Shown here one piece after another: positions 42,446-49,607 of a stretch of 64,000 nucleotides of DNA. Origin of the DNA: Micromonospora polyrhachis (GTDB taxonomy: Bacteria; Actinomycetota; Actinomycetes; Mycobacteriales; Micromonosporaceae); NCBI RefSeq assembly GCF_014203835.1, contig NZ_JACHJW010000001.1:1178001-1242000 (forward strand), written 5' to 3'. Under the pieces are notes generated by a model, which did no database searches, was not told where the DNA came from, and saw nothing but the letters and a program-made list of their open reading frames with translations. The position numbers were made by a program, and so were the translations under genes. The first letter of the stretch is position 1. The number at the start of each line of letters is the position of its first letter.

Positions 42446-44059
42446 GTGTCCTCAACCCGCCGTACCCCCCGTGGTGGGCAGCCGCGTACCCGCCCTGGTG
42501 CCCGGTTTGCGCTGGCCGGCGTGCTTGCCGCCACGCTGGCCGTCTCCGGCTGCACCCTGCCGAAGCTCGGTCGCGACGACGGGGACTCCCACTCCCGCCC
42601 GCAATCCGGAAACGGTCCGCAGTGGCGACCGTGCCCGGAGACCGCCCGGGAGCTGACCGGCCGCACCGCACCCGACATGACGTACGAGTGCGCCACCATC
42701 GCCGTACCCCGGGATTGGCTTGCCGCCGGCGCGGCCGGGGCCACCGCGAGCCCCGGCGCTCCCAACACCTTCGACATCGCCCTGCTCCGGGCCCGTTCCG
42801 GTAAGCAGCGGGACCGGATCGGTTCGCTGGTGGTCAACCCGGGCGGTCCGGGCGGCTCGGGCGTCGACATGGCGGTCTACCTGTCGTTCGGCCCCAACTT
42901 CGGCGGGCTGCCCGACGAGGTGACCCGGCGGTTCGACATCGTCGGGTTCGACCCACGGGGTGTGAAACGGTCCAGTCCGATCAAGTGCATCCCGGACGCC
43001 GACCTGGACGCCTCCTTCGGTGCCGACCCGGACCCGGCCGACCGGGCCGAGTTCGACGAGCAGCTGGCGCTCAACAAGCGGGTCGGCACCGGCTGCGCCG
43101 ACAAGTACGGCGACACACTCCGCCTCTACTCCACCGAGCAGGCGGCTCGGGACATGGACGCGGTACGCACCGCGGTCGGCGACGAGAAGTTGACCTATCT
43201 CGGCTACTCCTACGGCACCCTGCTCGGCGCGACGTACGCCCAACTCTTCCCGCGCAACATCCGGGCGATGGTGCTCGACGGCGCGATCGACCCGCAGGAG
43301 GACTTCCTCGCCGGTTCGGAGGGTCAGGCCAAGGGCTTCGAGCGGGCCTTCGACAACTTCGCCAAGTGGTGCGCGCGGACGGCGGGCAGTTGCCCGATCG
43401 CTCCGGATGCCCGCGCCGCGGTGACCAGCGCGATCGACAAGGCACGATCCTCGCCGGTGCGGGGTGCGGGCGGCCGGGAGGCCACCGCCGGTTGGGTCTT
43501 CTACGCGGTGATCTCGTCGCTCTACAACGAGGCGACCTGGCCCCGGCTGGCCACCGCCATCAAGGACCTGGACGACGGCGACCCGAAGGGCGTGTTCACC
43601 CTCGCTGACCAGTACGCCGAGCGCGATCCGGACGGAAGCTACTCGAACATGTTCGACGCCAACCTGGCGATCAACTGTGCTGACGAGGATGCCAAGCCGA
43701 CGGTCGCGCAGGCGCGGGACCTCCAGTCCCGCTGGCGACAGAAGTACCCGCTCTTCGGCCCGTCGCTGGCGGTGGGCATGCTGGGCTGCGCCCAGTGGCC
43801 GGCGCAGCGGGACCCGTACCCGACCGGTCCGGCCACCGGAGCACCGCCGATCCTGGTTGTCGGCACGACCGGTGACCCGGCCACGCCGTACGAGCAGACG
43901 CCGAAACTCGCCGACATGCTCGGGGTCGGACGGGTCCTCACCTGGGAGGGTGAGGGACATACCGCCTATCCGCAGACCAGATGCATCACGGAGGCAGTCG
44001 ACGCGTACCTGGTCGACCTGACGGTCCCCCGCGAAGGGCTTCGCTGCCCGCCCCGGTGA
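42446..44059 (+). CDS. Tripeptidyl-aminopeptidase-like lipoprotein (alpha/beta hydrolase), 537 aa
   Basis: I start it at GTG 42446 with CTGGAGGAG upstream; frames extending back into the ligase gene are shadows. A signal peptide ends at a lipobox Cys36 (VSGC), so it is anchored outside the cell. The hydrolase marks are VVNPGGPGGSG (oxyanion), nucleophile elbow YLGYSYGTLLG (Ser), GTTGDPATPYE (Asp) and EGEGHTAY (His), with a TAP-like C-terminal domain. It should cleave short peptides from the N-terminus. It is the usual length for the SlpD/SlpE-type peptidases of Streptomyces. Confidence 0.93.
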   Translation: MSSTRRTPRGGQPRTRPGARFALAGVLAATLAVSGCTLPKLGRDDGDSHSRPQSGNGPQWRPCPETARELTGRTAPDMTYECATIAVPRDWLAAGAAGATASPGAPNTFDIALLRARSGKQRDRIGSLVVNPGGPGGSGVDMAVYLSFGPNFGGLPDEVTRRFDIVGFDPRGVKRSSPIKCIPDADLDASFGADPDPADRAEFDEQLALNKRVGTGCADKYGDTLRLYSTEQAARDMDAVRTAVGDEKLTYLGYSYGTLLGATYAQLFPRNIRAMVLDGAIDPQEDFLAGSEGQAKGFERAFDNFAKWCARTAGSCPIAPDARAAVTSAIDKARSSPVRGAGGREATAGWVFYAVISSLYNEATWPRLATAIKDLDDGDPKGVFTLADQYAERDPDGSYSNMFDANLAINCADEDAKPTVAQARDLQSRWRQKYPLFGPSLAVGMLGCAQWPAQRDPYPTGPATGAPPILVVGTTGDPATPYEQTPKLADMLGVGRVLTWEGEGHTAYPQTRCITEAVDAYLVDLTVPREGLRCPPR

Positions 44060-44067
44060 TGGTCGGC

Positions 44068-44376
44068 TCAGGACTTGCGTCGGGCATCTCCCTTCGGAAG
44101 CCGGAATCCGCGTTGGGCGAGCCACCCCATGAGGCCCAGTCCGGCGGCCACGAACAGCAGCGTGACCGGGCCGGGCGGCACGATCTGGGCCACCGCCAGG
44201 AAACCGAACGCCGCCCCGAAGACCAGCAAGTGGTATCCGTACGCCCGCGCGGAGCCGAACGAGGCCAGCCACCGCTGGGGAGCCCGGCCGGAGACCAGCA
44301 CGAAGGCCCCCCAGAGGAGGCTGGCAGCGGCCCAGGCAGAGGTGGCCAGCAGTGCGATCTTGTTGATTGGCTCCAT
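44068..44376 (-). CDS. Small membrane protein, 102 aa, paralogue A
   Basis: Three hydrophobic helices, with FVLVSGRAPQRWLASFGSARAYGYHLLVFG between helices 1 and 2. This segment is closely matched in the protein at 44977-45348 (FVLISGWAPQRGLVPFRSVRAYGLHYL), so the two are paralogues. The C-terminus is basic. Function unknown. A GGGGAAG site precedes the ATG. It converges with the peptidase gene and is divergent from the GNAT gene that separates the two paralogues. Confidence 0.8.
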   Translation of the reverse strand: MEPINKIALLATSAWAAASLLWGAFVLVSGRAPQRWLASFGSARAYGYHLLVFGAAFGFLAVAQIVPPGPVTLLFVAAGLGLMGWLAQRGFRLPKGDARRKS

Positions 44377-44438
44377 ATCGCTTCCCCAATCCCGGTGGCG
44401 GAACCATCAACATACCTAGCTGTGCCAGGCTCTAGATC

Positions 44439-44897
44439 ATGGAGAAGCTCATCTTCCGGACCGCCCAGCGGGCCGACGTGCCGGCGATCGTGGCGATGCT
44501 GGCCGACGACGGCCTCGGCAAGGGCCGCGAGGTGGTGGGTGAGGAGGTGGACGCCGCCTACTGGGCCGCCTTCGCCGAGATGGCCGACGACCCGAACAAC
44601 ACGCAGGTCGTCGTGGAGGTGGGCGGTGAGGTGGTCGGCACCCTGCAACTGACCTACATCCGCTCCCTCACCCGCCGGGGTGGGTTGCGCGCCCAGATCG
44701 AGGGCGTCCGGGTACGCGCCGACCAGCGCGGTGCCGGCCTCGGCCGTACGATGATCAAGTGGGCGGTGGACCAGGCCCGCGAACGCGGCTGCAACCTGGT
44801 CCAACTCACCACCGACAAGCGCCGGGCCGATGCGCACCGGTTCTACGCGTCGCTGGGGTTCCGGGCCAGCCACGAGGGCATGAAGCTGGTCCTGTAG
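44439..44897 (+). CDS. GNAT-family N-acetyltransferase, 152 aa
   Basis: A complete GNAT domain: IFRTAQRADVPAIVAMLADDGLG at the N-terminus, QVVVEVGGEVVGTLQLTYI, the acetyl-CoA loop VRADQRGAGLGRTMIKWAVDQA, and ADAHRFYASLGFRASHEGMKL at the end. The last motif is seen in small-molecule or amino-acid acetyltransferases. It sits between two paralogous membrane protein genes on the other strand. Substrate unknown. Confidence 0.93.
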   Translation: MEKLIFRTAQRADVPAIVAMLADDGLGKGREVVGEEVDAAYWAAFAEMADDPNNTQVVVEVGGEVVGTLQLTYIRSLTRRGGLRAQIEGVRVRADQRGAGLGRTMIKWAVDQARERGCNLVQLTTDKRRADAHRFYASLGFRASHEGMKLVL

Positions 44898-44976
44898 TCA
44901 TCGCGAACTCGTGGTTCCCGGTGAAGGGCCACGCTGCTCGGCCCGGTCCCGGTGGCCAACGGGGTCGTCGGTGACA

Positions 44977-45348
44977 TCAGCCCGGAATGTGCCGGCAGCG
45001 CTCCTGCTGTCGGCAGCAGGTGTCGGGCCGACCCCAACGGCCGGGCCGGTCCCAACGGACCGTCCGTAGGTAGGGCAACATCCGCCAGGTGAGCCAGAAC
45101 AAGATCCCGAACCCAGCAACAAAGAACAACAGCGCGTACGGGCCGGGTCGCACGGCTTGGGACAGCCAGACAAAGCCAAACGCGGCGCTGAGCTGCAGAT
45201 AGTGGAGGCCGTACGCCCGCACTGACCGGAATGGAACGAGCCCACGCTGGGGAGCCCACCCGGAGATCAGCACGAACACACCCCACGCGGCCAGAAACAT
45301 GCTCAAAAGCAGATTTCCGAAGAGCGCGATTTCCTTCATCCCCGCCAT
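44977..45348 (-). CDS. Small membrane protein, 123 aa, paralogue B
   Basis: Paralogue of the 44068-44376 product, with the same three-helix layout and FVLISGWAPQRGLVPFRSVRAYGLHYL loop. It differs by a ~25-residue C-terminal tail rich in Arg, Trp and Cys (RPDTCCRQQERCRH) that could bind metal. Function unknown. The two genes read in the same direction and flank the GNAT gene, as if a tandem duplication had been split by it. Confidence 0.78.
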   Translation of the reverse strand: MAGMKEIALFGNLLLSMFLAAWGVFVLISGWAPQRGLVPFRSVRAYGLHYLQLSAAFGFVWLSQAVRPGPYALLFFVAGFGILFWLTWRMLPYLRTVRWDRPGRWGRPDTCCRQQERCRHIPG

Positions 45349-45386
45349 AGCTGCCCCCGTACGGGTGGTGGTGAGCTACCGGGACT

Positions 45387-45605
45387 CTACCTACCGGCAT
45401 CAAGGAGGCTTGCTCGCTGCAGCGATGGGCGACGGCTGTTCAGCCGGGCCTGCCGCAACCCCTCGCGCAACTCGTCGTCGGTCATGACCAGATAGACGAG
45501 ACCGCAGTCCTGCGGACCGGTCACGTCGACCTGGCACAGGGTGCATGGCTCACCCGGTCGGATGGGGCACCTCGCATCCGGCCGGATCCCCGAACGACTA
45601 CCCAT
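45387..45605 (-). CDS. Cys-containing small protein, 72 aa
   Basis: The core PDARCPIRPGEPCTLCQVDVTGPQDCGLVYLVMTDDELREGL has four Cys in a C-x7-C-x2-C-x10-C pattern and looks like a small metal-binding actinobacterial family (I recall DUF6767, not checked). No signal peptide. The strong Cys/Pro/Gly pattern and the negatively charged helix after it argue for a real gene. No operon partner. The ribosome site is not obvious. Confidence 0.65.
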   Translation of the reverse strand: MGSRSGIRPDARCPIRPGEPCTLCQVDVTGPQDCGLVYLVMTDDELREGLRQARLNSRRPSLQRASLLDAGR

Positions 45606-45692
45606 GCGGCTACGGTGCCAGGCGAGTCTGCCCTGGTGGTAGGGCCTATCGCCCCCGACCTTCGGGCAGCCAGGCCCAGCGCCTTCCGGCCG

Positions 45693-45748
45693 GAAGCTCC
45701 TGAGTCGGGAAGCTCCTGAGTCGGGAAGCTCCTGAGTCGGGAAGCTCC
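45693..45748. repeat. 16-bp tandem repeat, 3.5 copies
   Basis: GAAGCTCCTGAGTCGG is repeated exactly at 45693, 45709 and 45725, with a half copy at 45741. It is immediately downstream of the LamG protein gene (minus strand) and could affect its transcript end. Confidence 0.9.
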
Positions 45749-45763
45749 GATCGGGCCGGCCGG

Positions 45764-47758
45764 TTACGGGAAGAGGTAGATATCAAGCCACTGGCCGCTC
45801 TGTCCCTCGATCGTCACCTGGCTACTGCTGGACATGCCGCCGTAGGTGCAGGACAGCTCGTACGTCCCAGGGACGACACCACGGAAGGTGTAGACCCCGT
45901 CGGGACCGGTAACGGCCTGCATTCCACCTGGGGCGAGCTGGACGACGGCCCCGGCCACCGGCATGAAGGTCGACGTGTCGAACACCGTGCCGGAGAGGCT
46001 CACGTCCGTTGTCACGGTGAACTGCCCTGCGGAGATGCGGCCAACGCGGTTCCCGTCGTCAACGGCGACCGCGTACAACGAGCGCTGACCGATGACGCTG
46101 CCAACATCGATCGTCACGCTGGCGCTGCCACCGGGCGTGGTCGGTGCCACCTCCGTGTTCACGGTGGCGCCGCCGACGCTGTAGCGGAACTTCGTCACGT
46201 TGCTGTCGCCGCCGGCGTCGAATACGACGGTGAGCTGACCACCCACCGAAACGATGTTGCCGTTGGGGAACGAGATCGACGGTTGCAGTGGCACAGCCAG
46301 TTGGGCAAGGTTGTTCTGGGTCTCGACGTAGCTGTAGATCCGTACGTCGTCGACAGCCCCGTCGAAGTAGCCGGCATCGACGCCGTTCCACCTGCGCTTG
46401 CCGATCGTGACGTCGCCGGTGGCGTTGAACCCACCGGTCAAGACCGGTGTTGAGCTCTGGGCCACGCCGTTGACATAGAGGGTCAACCGCCGGGTGGCCG
46501 CGTCGTACACCGCCGCCAGGTGGGTCCATTTTCCGGCCGCCGGCACCGCATCGGACAAAACGGTGAACAGCGGCGAACTGTCCGCGTCCGCACCGGCCAT
46601 GTCGAAGCGCCACCGGTTGTCCGACCCCGAATAGCCCAGGGCGTAGGCGGCCGTCCGGGAACCGTTGGCCGCCACGACCGTGGACTGCCCGGCCCCACCG
46701 GTGGCGGCAAGCCGTACCCGAGCGGTGACAGTGAAGCTGGTGTCGGTACGCACCGGCGTCATCACCGCAGTGTCCGGATGTGGAGTCATTGCCGGCCCGG
46801 TGGTGGTCGCGTACGCCGTCGATCCGTTGAGTGACAACGCGCCACCCACGCCGCCCCGGCCGGTTGTCCGGGTCGCGCCACCGGTCAACGTCGCAGTGTT
46901 GCCGTGCTGCTGCCCGTCGATAGCGTCACCACTGGCCTCGTCGAAGTTCCAGGTGGCTGCCGGGCCAGCCGGGGCCCGTACCGTGAAGGTGTAGGTCTGC
47001 GGGGTCGTCGAGAATCGACCGGCATCGTCCTTCGCCCACACCCGAAGCGTGTTGATTCCGTCGTGCACGGGGTTGATCGTGATCGTCGCACCATGGTCCG
47101 TGGGGCGCGCGGGCACAGTTGGGGCGCCGGCGAACACACCCGAGTCAAGCGTCCAGGCGTACTCCTTCACCTCATCTGCCCGCTCCGACGGCGGGGCCAC
47201 CTCGAAGGCTCCGGGAAGCCCCACCCCGCCGCGCGGCACTCCGTCGGCCGGATAGTCGACCGACGTCACGGTTCCTGGCGCCGGCGGCGGCGTCGTGTCC
47301 ACGGTGAACTCGCAGATGCCCGACCAGTCACCGAATTCGGACCCATCCCAGGTGCGGGCCTGCCAAACATAGGTCGAGCCGTCGGTGAGCCGCCCCGACG
47401 GGATCGTCACCGACACCGACGACGGATTGCCGGCCGACTGGGACACCTTGTCCGTCTCGTTACGTGCCCCACCCTGCGGCCACCAGTAGAACGACGTGGT
47501 CAACGACTGCTGACCGGAATCCGGGTCGCCCTGCATCGCGGCCAGGACCGGAGTTGCGGTCAACACATAGGGCCGGGCGGCACCGGTGGCACAAGGCATC
47601 CCGTCGGACAGCTGACTGGTGGGTGTGTTCGGAACGGATGCTGCCGCAGGCAAAGCCGGCAGCAGCACCGCGCCAGCCGTGGCGAGGACCATCAGTGCTG
47701 CTCGTCCTCGGCCGATCCGCAGGAAGGAACAAGACATCCGGGCACGTTCGCGGAGCAT
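45764..47758 (-). CDS. Secreted LamG and carboxypeptidase-regulatory-like protein, ~664 aa
   Basis: ATG 47758 is chosen (GGGGA upstream); 47770 or 47737 are also possible. A signal peptide with a twin-Arg-like stretch ends near AAASVPNTP. The mature protein has two fibronectin/Ig-like modules (~40-285), a LamG-like jelly roll (~290-470, WNFDEASGDAIDGQQHGNTA, FTVTARVRLA, YFDGAVDDVRIY), a further beta domain, and a CNA-B/carboxypeptidase-regulatory-like domain at the end (VSLSGTVFDTSTFMPVAGAVVQL). It probably binds polysaccharide or cell surfaces. No enzyme motif is visible. I found no sortase motif. Confidence 0.85.
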   Translation of the reverse strand: MLRERARMSCSFLRIGRGRAALMVLATAGAVLLPALPAAASVPNTPTSQLSDGMPCATGAARPYVLTATPVLAAMQGDPDSGQQSLTTSFYWWPQGGARNETDKVSQSAGNPSSVSVTIPSGRLTDGSTYVWQARTWDGSEFGDWSGICEFTVDTTPPPAPGTVTSVDYPADGVPRGGVGLPGAFEVAPPSERADEVKEYAWTLDSGVFAGAPTVPARPTDHGATITINPVHDGINTLRVWAKDDAGRFSTTPQTYTFTVRAPAGPAATWNFDEASGDAIDGQQHGNTATLTGGATRTTGRGGVGGALSLNGSTAYATTTGPAMTPHPDTAVMTPVRTDTSFTVTARVRLAATGGAGQSTVVAANGSRTAAYALGYSGSDNRWRFDMAGADADSSPLFTVLSDAVPAAGKWTHLAAVYDAATRRLTLYVNGVAQSSTPVLTGGFNATGDVTIGKRRWNGVDAGYFDGAVDDVRIYSYVETQNNLAQLAVPLQPSISFPNGNIVSVGGQLTVVFDAGGDSNVTKFRYSVGGATVNTEVAPTTPGGSASVTIDVGSVIGQRSLYAVAVDDGNRVGRISAGQFTVTTDVSLSGTVFDTSTFMPVAGAVVQLAPGGMQAVTGPDGVYTFRGVVPGTYELSCTYGGMSSSSQVTIEGQSGQWLDIYLFP

Positions 47759-47879
47759 GCAGTCCCCCATGGTCCATCTACAGCACGATGCGGCCACACT
47801 ACCCGAGAGAGCGACGCGTTCCGATGTTTAAATTGATCAGCCCGGCGCCCGGTCTCGACCGCGGGCGAGCCCCTCCGCC

Positions 47880-47917
47880 GGGCCCGGTGCTCCACCCGGC
47901 GAGGAGAGCACGGGCCC
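47880..47917 (-). terminator. Hairpin after the ABC transporter operon
   Basis: GGGCCC and GTGCTC pair with GAGCAC and GGGCCC across a one-base bulge. It follows the last gene of the ABC operon by about 5 bases. Confidence 0.6.
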
Positions 47918-47922
47918 CGCCG

Positions 47923-48603
47923 CTATCCCTCGACCAGCCGGCCGTCGCGCAGCACCAGGGTCCGGTCGGCCAGGTCGATCAGCGCCGGGTCGTGCGTGGC
48001 CACCAGGGCGGTCATCTTCCGGGCGTGCACCACGGCCCGCAGCAGGTCCATGATGGCCCGCCCGGTCTCCGAGTCGAGCTGGCCGGTCGGCTCGTCGGCG
48101 ATGAGCAGATCCGGATCGTTGGCCAGGGCCCGCGCCACCGCCACCCGCTGCTGCTGACCGCCGGAGAGTTCGTTGGGCCGCTGCGCCGCGTGCGCACCCA
48201 ACCCCACGAGTTCGAGGAGTACGGACACCCGTTCCTCCCGCTGCGTCGGGGGCACCTTCGTCAGCCGCAGCGGCACGCCCACGTTCTCGGCTGCCGACAG
48301 GATCGGGATCAGGCCGAATGTCTGGAAGACGTAACTGACCCTGCTCCGGCGCAGCTCCAGTAGTTCCGACTCACTGGCGGCGGTGACGTCCTGCCCGGCC
48401 ACCACCACCCGGCCGGTGTTGGGCCGGTCCAGCCCACCGATCAGGTTGAGCAGCGTGGTCTTGCCCGCACCGGACCGGCCCCGGACCGCCACCAGCTCCC
48501 CCTGCCGGGCGGTGAAGGACACCTCCCGTACGGCGTGCACCGCTCGTTCACCGCTGCCGAAGGTACGGCTGACCTTCTCGACGCAGACCATTTCCGTGCT
48601 CAT
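47923..48603 (-). CDS. ABC transporter ATPase, MacB/LolD type, 226 aa
   Basis: Walker A is GRSGAGKTT, the Q-loop is in YVFQTFGLIP, the signature LSGGQQQRVAVARAL, Walker B LLIADEPTGQLD, and the H-loop VATHDPAL. This compact ATPase is the type that pairs with FtsX-like permeases. Its start overlaps the end of the preceding ATPase gene (ATGA). It is the last of four co-transcribed genes. Two different ATPases with two permeases suggest a heteromeric exporter or lipoprotein/peptide extraction machine. Confidence 0.95.
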   Translation of the reverse strand: MSTEMVCVEKVSRTFGSGERAVHAVREVSFTARQGELVAVRGRSGAGKTTLLNLIGGLDRPNTGRVVVAGQDVTAASESELLELRRSRVSYVFQTFGLIPILSAAENVGVPLRLTKVPPTQREERVSVLLELVGLGAHAAQRPNELSGGQQQRVAVARALANDPDLLIADEPTGQLDSETGRAIMDLLRAVVHARKMTALVATHDPALIDLADRTLVLRDGRLVEG

Positions 48604-49607
48604 GCTGTTGTCTCGTTTCGCTCGCCGGGTCGTACGTCGTCCCGCTGACCGGGTCTTACCTCAACGTGATCGGGTTCCAGGTTCAGCCGGACCCGGTCGC
48701 GCAACGACAGCGCGTCGACGAAGGCCGCCGGCAACTGCAGCCGCCCCGTCCGGTCGAGCACCGCGTACTCCTCGCTGACCAGTTCGGTGCTGCCGTCGGC
48801 GGCCGTCCGGGCGGTACGGCGTACCTCGGAGGCGGTCCGACCGTCGCGGATCGCGACGGTCCGGCGGACATGGTCGGCCACGGCGTGGTCGTGGGTGACC
48901 ACGACGACGGTGACCCCCAGCTCCGCATTGATCATCTGTAGTGCGCCGAACACCTCGGCACCGGTCGCCTCGTCCAGTTCCCCGGTGGGTTCGTCGGCGA
49001 AGAGCACCTCGGGATCGTTGGCCACCGCTACCGCCACCGCGCACCGCTGCTGCTCACCACCGCTGAGCTGGCCCGGCCGACGGTCGGCGCAGTAGCCCAC
49101 GCCGACCAGGTCCAGCAGCTCCCGGGCCCGCTCCCGGCGGACCCGGCGGGACCGCCGGCCAGCCAGTTGCATCGGCAGTTCGACGTTCTCCACCGCCGTC
49201 AGGTAGGGCAGCAGGTTTCGGCCGGTCTGCTGCCAGACGAACCCGACGGTGTGCCGCCGGTAGCGCAGTCGGCTCTTGGTGGACATGGTGAGCAGATCGA
49301 AGTCGGCCACCCGGGCGATCCCGGCGGTGGGGGTGTCCAGGCCGGAGAGGATGTTGAGCAGCGTCGACTTGCCCGATCCGGAGGCACCCACGATGGCCAA
49401 CAACTCACCCCGGTCGATCACCAGGTCGAGCCCCTGAAGGGCGACCACCTCCACCCCCTCGGTCTTGAATATCCGCACCAGGCCGTCGCAGACGATGTGT
49501 CCCCGCAGCCGGTCGGCCCCGCCGGCCCGCGCCGCGGCCTGCTCCGCCGCGCGCTGCTGTAGAGAGGCGAGATCGGGTACGGCATTTCGCTCAGCGATGG
49601 TTGTCAC
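48600..49607 (-). CDS. ABC transporter ATPase with AbrB-like C-terminal extension, 335 aa
   Basis: Walker A is VGASGSGKSTL, signature LSGGEQQRCAVA, Walker B VLFADEPTGELD. After the ATPase (~45-265) there is a ~45-residue tail, YAVLDRTGRLQLPAAFVDAL...LNLEPDHVEVRPG, resembling an AbrB/SpoVT-type swapped-hairpin. I do not know its role; it may regulate dimer formation. The N-terminal ~40 residues are an extra helical part. Its start overlaps the upstream permease stop. Confidence 0.93.
   Translation of the reverse strand: MTTIAERNAVPDLASLQQRAAEQAAARAGGADRLRGHIVCDGLVRIFKTEGVEVVALQGLDLVIDRGELLAIVGASGSGKSTLLNILSGLDTPTAGIARVADFDLLTMSTKSRLRYRRHTVGFVWQQTGRNLLPYLTAVENVELPMQLAGRRSRRVRRERARELLDLVGVGYCADRRPGQLSGGEQQRCAVAVAVANDPEVLFADEPTGELDEATGAEVFGALQMINAELGVTVVVVTHDHAVADHVRRTVAIRDGRTASEVRRTARTAADGSTELVSEEYAVLDRTGRLQLPAAFVDALSLRDRVRLNLEPDHVEVRPGQRDDVRPGERNETTA

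Noticed and set aside
42452-44413. 653-codon minus-strand frame across the peptidase gene
   Set aside because: Low-complexity Gly/Arg/Val composition without any fold motif; it is a shadow of the lipoprotein peptidase.
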